A DNA stretch of 64,000 bases from Mansonella perstans (Eukaryota; Nematoda; Chromadorea; Rhabditida; Onchocercidae): the NCBI GenBank assembly GCA_037074765.1, contig JBAMDO010000568.1:620001-684000 (forward strand). The letters run 5' to 3'. Below are positions 25,001 through 36,600 of this stretch, piece by piece. The translations under genes and the position numbers were made by a program. Each line of letters begins with the position of its first letter. The first letter of the stretch is position 1. The notes under the pieces are model-generated. The model saw nothing but the letters and a program-made list of their open reading frames with translations, was not told where the DNA came from and did not search any database.

Positions 25001-26768
25001 GAGTGTTACAGATGGATGGGACCTTTCAGATACCAGTATTCTGGTATGTTTTGGTTTTGATAAGTTTGAATTTATGTCTTTATTTGCTCATCTTGGGTGT
25101 TTATAAACGTGTTTCATAAAGATATGTTCACGTCATTTGGAATATTTCAGCTTTACGAACAACATTCCGTAATCCTGCTTATTTTGGTCGTGTGTCGTTT
25201 AGTTTAATCCCAGAGGTTGCTGAAAAGAATGATTTAAGTGCTTTACCGAAATGCAGTAAGCCATGCTCCATTTGCGACAAGTGATTTTTAAATTGTAAAA
25301 AAGTTATAGATTTTCCTAAATAAGTATAAAACAGAAAAAGTATTATAACATTTATATTTGTAACTTAACCTGAATTACATATTCGTTTTTTGTCTTTATT
25401 CTGTTTCTTATCTTCTCATAAACTTTTTCTTCCTCTTCTCCTTATCGTTTTAGTAAATCTGTATGCTATAATTACGCGTTAGAATAGAATCCAAACTCAT
25501 TATTTACTACTTTGTATGACTGAAGGAATATTTCATCATATAAAGTCAAAAACTAGAATTGATATGGAAAATAGTTTCGAGAGGAATTATTTACGACTCT
25601 TTATAAGTCTTTGTAATTTCTTTTTTCTAGTGACCGTTTCATTTTGTGAACGAAATTTAACCTAGAAAACAGTGTTCTTTGTTAATTAATAACCTGACCC
25701 AATCGCATTCACTTTTTTCGTAGATCTCAATTTAACATATTTTTGCAGAGGTGTTGGGGCTGATCAGAATTATCCATTTCATTTACAAACCGAATTTTCC
25801 CATATCATATGTTGCGTGGTGCCATGTGTTAGCCCATTTACACCGTATGGACTAGCTCCGTTTACTGGCATTGGTGATGGAAGCATGGATTTAGCTTTAA
25901 TTTCACGAATTTCGCGGTGTTCCAATTTGTCATTCATTCGAAAAGTTGCAATGAAAGGACCGAAAAGTGTTTTGTCGATGGGCAATAAGTTAAATGTTTT
26001 CCGAGTTGCTCGATGGTCATTCACTCCTGGTTCCTTGCTGGAACATGTGAATGCTGATAACTCTGGTACAACTGATGCTCAGGGCTCATGGAATTTGGAT
26101 GGAGGTTGGTTCTTCGGTTTTTTTTTTCCTTGTGGCTACCTTTGCATTATTGATTTTTAAACTTTCAAATTAGTTCATTATCTTCATTTATTCTTTTCGT
26201 AATTCCTTTCATTAAGTAAAGAATTATTGCGATTTATTAGCACAGATTGTCGTTAATTTCTTTTAAAAACTTGTGAGAATTTCTCGCTTTTATCACAGCA
26301 CCAAATATTATACATTATATCTTTCCAGGTTTTCATTGGCGTTTTTTCATACTATGCACTAATAGATGAAACAACTGATATTTGCAGGAAGAAATGAGCA
26401 CGGTTAATATTAAAAAAACCTGTTTTATTTTCTAGTTTCATCCAAAATTGGCCAAATTATTCTAGTTTTCAGAAATACTGCCGCAACCGAAAGATGCTGC
26501 ATTCCAGTTTAGGTACTTTTTTCTCAGTGTTATTTTTAGAAATTAATTCCTGTTTTCATTATATATATATATGCAATTTTTCTTATTTATATATGTATTT
26601 TATCTATTCATATGTTTATTTATTTCTCTCTCTGTTAGGTTGCACCCTCGGTTGATTAAATATTTCGGACAAGAAGTCAATTTAAATGCTTCTACAAAGA
26701 CAACTAGTTGCTGGTCACGAGATTACCGAAAATTGTCGAACATTGTTCGAATACCATTGAATCAGTAA
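22081..26768 (+). CDS. CERK: ceramide kinase
   Basis: Exons: 22081-22247, 22403-22523, 23031-23184, 23360-23445, 23673-23851, 24488-24651, 24891-25043, 25151-25280, 25749-26104, 26473-26512, 26639-26768. Phases agree throughout; the product is 559 residues (human CERK 537). A PH-type region occupies about residues 20-150 (EKKRRHRWRIR). The lipid-kinase domain begins at TLLIFVNPFGGKGKAKKIY (about 155), with the nucleotide-binding SVGGDG at 219-224 and GDGSMDL at 427-433. C376, C380 and C383 form CX3CX2C, a motif that separates ceramide kinases from sphingosine kinases. The C-terminal SWNLDGE and the following block match the CERK end. Known reaction: ATP plus ceramide to ceramide-1-phosphate at membranes. 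The ATG lies five bases after an acceptor, suggesting trans-splicing. The exon 8 donor (gtgatt) directly abuts an in-frame TGA if unspliced. Confidence 0.93.
22760..22789. repeat. perfect 13-bp hairpin in ceramide kinase intron 2
   Basis: Arms ttgataacatatg (22760-22772) and catatgttatcaa (22777-22789) are exact reverse complements around the loop caaa. It lies inside the 507-base intron between exons 2 and 3. Confidence 0.9.
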
Positions 26769-28136
26769 TCGCCTATTCTTATTTACCATCTCTTTTGATT
26801 TTTTGATTTGCCGAGAGATGCTGATGCTGGTAAATCTTTCATTTTTTTTTTTTTTTTTTTTTTGATTTCTTTACCTATGCTTTGTTCTGTCACGAAAAAA
26901 TTGCTGATACAGTAGTTGAAGTATTTTTTTTACATAAATGTAAGGAATCACTGCAAGAAATTCGCATGGGCTACGAGAAAAAAATGGGAAAGTGAATAGA
27001 AAATTATGACAAGAAATTCATTGTAAGGTCTACTTGACTGTAATCACAATGAAAAGATTGCTTAAAATATCGATGGAGCTAGAAACCTGTCCTAATGATA
27101 CTTTTTTCAGATACTCGTGTGAATTGACTTATCACTTTATTAATCTCTCTGTTATAGAGAAAACTTAAAGTAGCATTAGCAAGCTTCATATTTGTTATAT
27201 TCTTTTCTTAGCTAATAAAATATCGAATCATTTTGTTGAATGAACCTTTGGGAGCTTTACTATCATACATGTAATTTTTAATGATTTTAGCATTCGAGGA
27301 TGGTTTCTTGGAAGTATATTTTGAGATGTATTTTCTCACCTGCAATATTTTCATGATTCTTAATAATTGTTGCCCATTTCTGAACAAAATCAATTGTTTT
27401 TATTTTCAAGTGCTGTTTTGTTATTAGTTTGGGAAGTATGATAAAATAATTGGCTAATATTTTATTTACACTGTCATTGATTATTTCTTTATGTCATCTT
27501 TCCAAATTTGCCTTATTCGTTCCGTGCTAAAATAAATTTTTTGTATTCGACAACTTAATGATATGTTAATGCTTCCTTAGAAACTTTTCAAATTTTGAAC
27601 GTTCCAAACCTTACAAATTTTATTATTTATTTATAACTTTTAGCATTATCTATGCAATTTTTCTGTGTGCATTATATTAGTGGAATGTTTTTTTTTTGAT
27701 TCACACTTTGCATTAAGATTTGCTACTGAAAAGTTCAGTTGGCAAGGTATATTATTGTAGTGTTTGATTAACATAATGCTAAAAAAGCTTCACTTAACTC
27801 TAATTAAATATTTTGATAATGAATCGTTTTGATTTGTGAATGGTATTTAGCACCTTCATGTTATCTACATATTTTGCTTACGAATAAAATTTTTGTAAAT
27901 GCGATAATATGTGAATTGGCATATTGCAAATATTTCCTATAATGAGGCCTGCAAGTGAATCATAATTTTGGAAAAATGTGTAAAAAATGACATTAAGGAT
28001 TTCGTATTAAGAATATTAAGAATTATTATATTAAGAATTTAAGAATTTCGGACGATGATTTTTTGTGAAGGTATAATACCGCTCGATTTGGAAGTGACAA
28101 TAGTAACGTCATAGGCAATTTGCACAGTTTCTGCAG
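26769..28136. other. intergenic region between ceramide kinase and COMMD6-like gene
   Basis: AT-rich, with a T run at about 26841-26863. It must hold the 3' UTR of ceramide kinase; the nearest clear AATAAA is far downstream (about 27215). The gap of about 1.37 kb is long for a nematode operon. No coding exon found. Confidence 0.55.
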
Positions 28137-28144
28137 GACTGGTT

Positions 28145-28967
28145 ATGATGAATCGGCTCTCTTCGACTTATTACACAACCAATTTACAACAAGGTGGTGT
28201 CAGAATTCTGCGCGATTTCAGTTGGAGTGCTAAAGTGAGTTTAATGTTTGGTATGTTAGCATTGACTTCCTTGTAGTAAGATGTCGAGATTTGCGAAGAT
28301 TGTGCTGCGCCTTGAAACTTAAATTTTTTTAAACGACTAAACATTACTCTATAATTTCCTTTCTTACATATTTTTATCGCTTCAGCTGACAAGTAGTCTT
28401 ACAGATTTTCTGGGTTTTGTGAATTGATGCTATTTTAATATTTTTGACTAATTCTGGACAACATGAAAGAATTATTTATAATCGATTTCAAATATTAAGC
28501 TGTTCTATAAAATTGCTTCTAATCAAATAATGTTGATTAGCCCTTTTTGAATAAAACATTTGAATTATTGTGATTTTTAGTTGGTCGGTGATTGTGATAC
28601 TGCATTGGAGAACCTCAGACCTATAGTTGTGCTTACGTTATATTTTATTGAAGGTGCCACCAAAACATACGAATTTACTGAGGAAGAAGTAAGTGAACTT
28701 TTCTGAAGTTCATGGGAATGCTTTGATTCCTAAATGATATCAAGTAGCGCCTGAAATAGTTCATGTTTTTCTTTTTTGTATTCAAATGAAATATGGAATT
28801 CAAATTTTTCGTAAATTTATTGCACATTTGTCTTGAAATAATCGGAGTTTGTGAAATTGGATGATGAAATAGCCAAATCTTCTCTTTCTAATCAATCCAA
28901 ATTTCCTTCATTCTAGTTGAAACACTTTATTGGCGATTTAAAAGAAATCCAGCAGAAATTTAATTAG
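28145..28967 (+). CDS. COMMD6: short COMM-domain protein, COMMD6-like
   Basis: Exons 28145-28234, 28581-28688 and 28917-28967 (stop TAG) join in phase 0 to give 82 residues, like human COMMD6 (85), which is little more than a COMM domain. Visible COMM features: a leading LRDFSWSAK with Trp27, a central LRPIVVLTLYF with Pro44, and a Leu-rich tail TYEFTEEELKHFIGDLKEIQ. COMMD proteins form hetero-oligomeric rings, part of the Commander endosomal recycling complex, and are linked to NF-kB control. The start follows an acceptor (ctgcag at 28131-28136) by eight bases, suggesting trans-splicing; a second ATG follows at once. It could instead be the C-terminal part of a longer COMMD whose N-terminal exon I have missed. 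Confidence 0.75.
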
Positions 28968-28972
28968 AAGTG

Positions 28973-29700
28973 AATGTTCGCAAACCACCAGGGTGAGTAA
29001 TTTTCAACACTTTTTAGTAATTTTCATTCAAAGCTCTTAATCTACATTCTACATGAGCCGCCAAGTTTTTATCCCAAAACATGGAATTTTTTTTTTGTGT
29101 ACTTCCAATTTCCAATATTATTAGATTCTTTCATTTAATACATATTACGAAACAAACTACAAGTGATCCTATCAATTTACTGTATGGATTTATCGGATAC
29201 TCACAGGAAATGAAATCTTCCAGTAAGAGAAAGTAAATATTTCTAGATCTAAATTTTGATAAGAGAAAAATTTCCAAAAAGCTATGAGATAAACAACTTC
29301 TTATTCTTTGCTCGAAGACAACGTTTAATGCTGTTTCTATAATTTCTCATGATAAAGAATTTTCATGATTAAAATTCAAGATTTTGGTTTATGTCGTTAG
29401 TTAATTGCGAAGCAAAACCAAAATTGGGTACGCAGTTCAATTTTTATTTGGCAAAATATTGTCTATTACGCCATTCAGTCGCAGTTATTGGGAGTACTCG
29501 GAACTTAATTATTATGTAATGAATGTAATGAATATGCATTCAGGAATCCGCTTGGATTAACTCTGATAAGAGTAAGATTTTTTGAATTTTTGGTTCTTCA
29601 GCTTTGATAAGGAAGTCGGATTCAACAAATATTATGGTCTTCTTGCCAATGATACAGCTGAAATACTTGAAGCAGGTAGCTGCCAATAGCCCGCATCGCT
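28973..29700 (+). other. possible 3' UTR intron or second small cistron after COMMD6-like gene
   Basis: Five bases after the COMMD6-like stop, a strong donor context (ccaccagg|gtgagt) ends a stretch at 28992. A good acceptor (ttcttcag) ends at 29601. Joining them makes a 39-codon frame from the ATG at 28973: MFANHQALIRKSDSTNIMVF... to ...VAANSPHR, stop. I do not recognise it. The unspliced frame from 29603 (FDKEVGFNKYYGLLANDTAE...) is also open, so coding status is uncertain. A 3' UTR intron is the simplest reading. Confidence 0.25.
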
Positions 29701-32700
29701 GAAGCTATTAATTATTCGAAATATCTGTGTCTTGCTCAGATCCATCAGTTTTCTTGTTTGGAGTTATGAATCCGTTGTTTTAATTTCTTTTTTCTAAGTG
29801 CTGGAGCAATTAAAATGCATATAGAAAAGTGATCTTGGTTTTATTAAAGTAGACAATATAACACCTTTGTCACAGAAAGATGCTTTTGGTTCTATGGTTA
29901 AACTTTTTTCCAATAATGAAGTGAGACTGAAATTTTGCAAAGCAAAAATTTTTGGAACGAAAAATATAGAATGTATGATATCTAAAATGTTGTTGCCCTT
30001 CACATTAATTTTGAGCGATGGATATATTTTGAGTTCCAGATCTCATTTTACGGTTTGTTGGAGCATAATTTTTTTTTAATGCCGAGGTATATCATCTGGT
30101 CAAGATGCATATGAAAAAGTTGGAATTAGAGTTGTCGAGGTGGGATATAAAGCTTAAGTCGTTTAAACTACCTAACTTTATTTTTGAAAAAAGATTTACA
30201 TTTAGTGCTGTTTGTTCGATTTTTTATTTTCGATTTTAGTGAGAAATGTAATTGGTAATATATTGCTTTGCTGATATTAATTACTTATATTGTTTCTGTC
30301 ACAGTATTTCGTATAAAATATTCGAATTACTGATTATGTTTACTACCGCAGCTTATCTAATTTTTTCCGGTGTAGTTGTTTAGTTACTTTTTGCATACGA
30401 TTTTCAGTATGGAAAACTTAGATCTTTGTGTTACCTGCTGCGGCAAGCCATTTTTTTATTGAATTTAGAAAATTGTTTGTGTGTTTTATCTGCAATTTGG
30501 AATTTGATTTAAAAAAAAAATTTGCTTAATTTATGAAAATATTGCAAAGCACCCTTGTATTTCCAAATTTATGTATAGATTAATGAAAGTTATGAGCTTT
30601 TAAATCCTACTAGTTTTTCCATTTCTTCCTACATCTTTGTTTCTTTCAAGCATTTCTTAAAATTTTAAATGAATTCGTATTATCATGCTGCTTTCTTTTA
30701 GATTTTTCAGTTATAGAACGAATAAAATGGAAACTAGTAGAATGGCTCATTCGAGATGGTTTCTCACAGTATTTCTGAAGCTTTTGCGCTAATATATAGG
30801 AAATAATAATTATTTTGTAATTTTAGTCTTTATCGTGAAAATTTTAATGATTGTTATGGTTGTAGATTTTCATTGAAATTTGCAACAATGTTCAAGCAGT
30901 ATGATAGCATATATGGCTTTATATGCACTTTTTTTTTTCACATAGAGGGAAATGAACTTTTGTGCTTACTTTTATTGTTATAAGTGAGTGCTAATGTTTG
31001 ATTTTCCCTTGATGAATGCAATAAAATTCATTTAAATCTCTTTTTTTTTTATGGTAGCAAAACATATGTGACATTATTCGACCTTTCATTTGTCTCCTAT
31101 ATTAATTGTAGGGAAGTAAGGCAATATATGGCAATGTATGCAATATAGTACACTGTATGCAACAATGAAGTAATAACTTGTTCATATTGCAATGACATTT
31201 ATTACTCCCTACCTATGTTCACCTTGTTTTTCAAATTTTGCTTGCTAGTTGACCAGGTAGATTTGAAAAGGTAGTATACTCACTGCACTGAGATGAATTG
31301 TCAATTACAAGTACGAGGCAGAGTTGTTGCAGTTATGGTGTATGTTTCAATGTCTCTTCGTTTTCAAATTGTTAATATCCCTTTGTTCCCTTGCTAACTT
31401 TCTCTTTTTCTTCTATGCTTCTCGTGTAGAGTCCTACCAATGACCATTTTGCATTTTAGGCGAATTAATTTCTGCATTTTCAATGTGCTTCCGCTACTAA
31501 CCCATTAACAACTAACCCATAGCAATAGCACTGCAACCAATTATACTTCAATAAAACCAATGAACTGAATACATTTTTCCTTTCATTCTTGTATAAAGTT
31601 TTCTCTTGCTGCTTGAAAATGCTTAGCAATGTCACCAAATTGTTGACCGAATGCTATCCATTGCTATCACTTGACCTTAAGTGGATGCTCATATGGCGTT
31701 ATCTTCTAACAAAACTGCTCAATATATCTCATTTTTTCATTAGCATATAATTTGTTAAAATTTTTCAGACTCAAAAAATCAGGTGAAACTTTATTTTTTT
31801 TTTTTTTTTTTGGAATGTCAATTCTTCATTATTGCATAAAATTGAATTTAACAAAAGAATCTGAAGTTTACATCTAAATTTATTGACTGAGAGCAGAAAA
31901 TAGATTAATTTGTTGATGGTTCATGATGTGCCTCACAATCATTTGCTCATAATTTGAATGACTTTCAATGTTTGGTTGAGATTGATTGTATTCCCTTGCC
32001 AAATAGATACTATCTGCTTTCATTCATAATCCTCTACTACATGACATATCCCATGCATCACAAATATGTCTAGTTTTTCGGAATTATAGAAAGTTTTGGA
32101 ACAGTTACGAATTCGACAATATATATGACCAAAATCAAACTCTAAGAGTATTTCTCTAAACGTTAGCTATTTCCAGACTAATACTAAAAATTATTTGTAA
32201 ATATTAGTTATTTTTAAGCTGAAAACTAGAACGATTTCTTCATTTCAAGAAATATGAATTTCAGTTCGACATTTAGCTTCAAATTGAAAAATACTGTGTT
32301 GACTTGACATGATTGGGAATAAGAAAAATCGTGGCTTTCACAAATCTTATTCTAAATCTCTCTAAATTTCTTTTCTAAATCCTTACATACCTTACATATA
32401 TTTCTCATTTTATCAGTAAAGCCGAAGATTATGCCGAGGAAATTATAAATGTTTAAAATAAACAGCACAAGAAATTCATATGAGAAGAGAACGAATCCTT
32501 TGCAGATGTCTAATTTTACCATTTTAAAATATGAAGAAAAAGAATGGAGAAGTAATATAAATGCTTGAAAATTTAATTATCGCTCATTTCTTAAATTAAT
32601 CATTTTTTAACCAAGCAAACTAGCCGATGAGAATTATTATTATTGCTGTTCCCAAATTCTCTCTGTTCCAAAACGCTCTTACCTTCATTTAATTTTGCAT

Positions 32701-33403
32701 AAGTATTGCACAAAAATGAATCAAATAGGAGAATGAAAAATTTTTATTTTAATTAAAAAAGAGAGGCGAGGAAATTAACTGTTACGAAGATGGAAAAGAA
32801 GGGCGAGGAAAAAAAAGGTATAGGGTAAGTAGTTACTATTAAAATAAGGACACTATTTTTTGCACAATTAATTAAAATAGCAGTAATTTTGTTTGCCATG
32901 AGCAACTCTTCATTCTGCGACATCCTTTGCTTCAAATCTCACATTTCTTTTTTTTTTTTTTTTGAAAGTTCTCAGTCTTTGAAATCTATAATTGATGAAA
33001 AGCTCGTTTAATAAAGGAAGCATTTTATGTGGAAAATTTTTCTATCGGTTACATACACTGTTGCTCTCATAAAATTGTTTCGACAAGGTCACTATAGCGC
33101 AATAGACAAAAGTTGAAAAAGCTGGAATACTACGAAGAGGTTTTCGGATATCGCTATTACTGGTCTAGTTAGGATCAAACGAATCTGAACCACTAAAAAT
33201 TGAACAAGCTTACACTCCTTTTTTAATTCTTTTAAAAAGAACTTCCAAAATTTCTTTTCTTTTTAAAGAAAAGAAAACAATAGAATGAGTAGTTCCACTT
33301 ATCAAATGGTGACTGGAAGTTGAAAAGTTTATGAGATATCTTCATCATGTCTCCATTGTCACTTGTCTGCTTATATGTTCACATAAATATGTACAGAATA
33401 ATA

Positions 33404-33561
33404 AAGTGGTTCATTTTCGATTGATAAAAGTTTATTAATTAGCAACGAAACATTCATCCTGTTCAGTCATTCTTTTGCGAACTGTTACTACATACACTAA
33501 AAATTAAACAACCTTATAGTTGCTAATTAATAAATGTTTAGCAGTCAAAAGTGAACCACTT
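33404..33561. mobile_element. small inverted-repeat element, MITE-like
   Basis: The left arm 33404-33446 begins aagtggttca and ends agcaac. The right arm 33519-33561 is its imperfect reverse complement, beginning gttgctaattaataaa and ending tgaaccactt. The arms are about 43 bases with a few mismatches and enclose about 70 bases. The whole is about 158 bases and non-coding. TA-rich flanks could hide a target duplication. A non-autonomous DNA transposon is the likely origin. Confidence 0.55.
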
Positions 33562-33566
33562 AAATA

Positions 33567-33619
33567 TCATCATCAACATTATCACCATCATCACCATCAT
33601 CATCATCATCATCATCAAT
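33567..33619. repeat. (ATC)n microsatellite
   Basis: About 50 bases of cat/atc repeats with a few interruptions, directly right of the inverted-repeat element. Confidence 0.9.
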
Positions 33620-36600
33620 CAGTGCTTTTTTTCATTTTCAGAGTTTTATGCATGCGTTTCTAATCTGAAAATCCCACTTAACAATTTTGTTACAATTTAA
33701 AACTAAACGGTGCTCTTATGCATAAATAAAATTGGTGTTGAATAGATTTCCATTTCTTTTCTCACAAAATAATTGATCAAATGAATGTTTTGCTTTCATA
33801 TTTTCGGCTTTTAACTAAAGTAGTCACTACTCCTTCTATATTTGTCCTTACTTCAAAAAATGTTTATAATTTCAAAGATGATAATCGTACCAGAAGAGGA
33901 GCTAGTTAAATGAGTTAAGAATGGTAAATAGCTGGTAAAATCGAGCTCCATAAATTTACAATTTCCCTCTTGTTTTAAACTAGTCGAATTATGATCTTGT
34001 CATTTATTACTTTTCAGCCTTATCATTTCAGAAGTTTATCACTTCTAGCTTGTTTTCATTAATGAGTATTCCCGAATATTTAAGACATCCATACTTATTT
34101 TTATTTTAATGAGTGCATACTGGAGAGAATTGTTGTTCAGTTCATGTTTCCATTTTACCGCTTCATTGTATTTATCTGGGATTTTCGGGAATACGAGAAA
34201 AGATTGAAATCAAAGATCAAATTCAAAATTGTTAAAAAAGTCATGAAAGATTGTACATTATTGCGTAATCCTGAATTTCTTCCAAAGAAAAGTTGGATTC
34301 GACAATTTTTAGTTTATCCGTGTTTCTCTTTAATGGTCTTTTAATGCAGCAAATAAATTACGACTTAACGGCCTTTTACGAGAAAGTATTCTGTGAGCCC
34401 GATTATTATGGTATCAAATTTACAATAGGCTAGATCACGATTTTAAAAATGTCGTACGTGGCTGCTTGCGTGTCATACGCTCCGATTACATATCTAAGCT
34501 CACATTTGGCTGTCCGAAAAATTACCAGTAATTCACTAGCTAATGAAAAAGAAGGAAGCTCCATTGTATTCCGTGATCCAACTGTAGAAACTGGAAGCAG
34601 AAAATAAGAATGATGGCGGAATGGAATGCACTGTTCTTTTTAACTAGATAACTATTCATGTGCGTTTATAAACTTATCTGATTTCGATTAAATTGCTACC
34701 TGCACTTCTTTCATTATTTCTTCTCCTTTTCCTTTATACATCGCACTTTTAAAATCGCTGATTTGAGAAGCCTAAATCAAAGATATTTCTGTGATGAATT
34801 ACTGCGCATCAATTCAATACCATAGCAGATATGTTGCAACCACTGGTACTGGAACATATGTATAATACTTATAGGTTTTTTTCTAGCAAAAAGATAGATT
34901 TAGGTCCAGCCTAGGAAAAAGTTTCGCAATAAGGCAATTAATTTCAAATTAAGGTTTCATTTGCCAAACTTGCTAAGCATCATTTTGTTGAAAAAACCTC
35001 AATTAAAATACAGGAAAGAAAACATGCTAAGAAAATATCTTAAGAAATTAATTATCAGACATCTTTTATGGATAAATAATATTTTTGATTCTTCCATGTG
35101 CTGTATAAATTCACAAATTAATGCAACTATTGATAATAGAATGAATTTATAAGCCAAGCTGTAAGACTAAAAAAAAACTCTCAAAGTTATACAAGACCAT
35201 GAAAAAGTAATAAGGAAGCGCTGTAACTACACAAAGCATAAAAAAACATTTATGAATATGTTATGCAGTAAAAATAATTTCTATTTAAATTCATATCAGC
35301 TAACTCCAAACAAGCGTGTTCCATTTAGAAACCATCAAATATAAAACTTATTTATGATTTAATTTACCAGTTCTATGGCAAATTTCTATAGAACACTAAT
35401 GTTATGCAGATGGACTTCAGAGTTTTCAACATTTGGACAACTGTAGCAGATTTTAAAACAGTTTAAGTAAAACCAAGTAAATATTAAAAGCATCAAATTT
35501 TATTGTAAAATCAGTAGTCACGATTACCTTCATATCAATTGTTTTTTAAAAAATAGCATTTCCATTCCTGAAAATTTCAAATCTCTGATAACACTGTAAA
35601 AGAGTTAAGCTAGATATAACAGCTGACGAAGATGGAATAATTTGTCATTGATCTGACATATCTAAAGTATTATGGTGAAAAAAATGTCTGAACAGGAACA
35701 AATTGTTTCCGTTTGTTTTGTACTGAGCTGTGAAAACAGTCCATCATGCAAACAATTAGACTTTCGCCAAGTTAATCCTAAACAATAGTAATAAATGATA
35801 ACTTGATGGAAATAATATATCACTCAAATAAAGTAGCATATTGCATGATAAAATCCCGGAATGAAAAGTTATATTAAAAGTTATGTTTAAAAGAAGATTT
35901 AAGTTACTTACCTCTAAAAGTTATAAAGGAAAATTAAACATATACCAAGTCTTTGGGATGAGGATCAGATTAAAATCTAGATAAACAGCTATAACTTGAA
36001 ATTCTTTATTTATTGATCTGTATTGAGTCACCCTCATAGAACAGTATTATTTTTTTAAAAAATTCAATAAATATTACAAGTTTATTAAGCATGCCCTTTC
36101 ATCTCGCCGGAATCATTGTCTAAATTACACATAGCAGATGTGGGTCAATATGATTTAGTGCTCTCTGTTGAAGTTATTTAAGAAATCCGTTAAATCTTTA
36201 ATGGTTCAACAAATGAAAACGATCAGAAATATGCAGCGAAGAAAACTTCTTGGACTTTTGAATCTCAATTTTCTATTTTCCTCTTCTCGCTGACCGAAAG
36301 GTTGCGTTTCGGGTTGAACGATATATTGGTGGAGGAGGGGATCGTCTGCTGGTTTTGAATCAAAAAGAAAGCATTAATGTGATAAAAAATGACTGGTAGT
36401 TAATGGGTTGGAGCCGACAACAGCAAACGATTGCTTGGATCTTGTATTTTTCTTATCTTCGATGTTTTAAGTGGTCTGAACTTAATATTAGCGTATGTAA
36501 TCTTAAATGTTTTTTAAACTTTTTTATTTATAATTGTTTTTCCAGAAACGGAAGTATCAATATTATTTTGGAGATAAACGGAGAGAAATACCTTCCATTA

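Noticed and set aside
22081..28967. Operon of ceramide kinase and the COMMD6-like gene
   Set aside because: The gap of about 1.37 kb is too long for a typical nematode operon, and the acceptor before COMMD6 could as well accept SL1.
36290..36390. Protein-like frame (RKVAFRVERYIGGGGDRLLVLN) ending in a stop
   Set aside because: Short, no clear acceptor before it and no neighbouring exon; not enough to call a gene.
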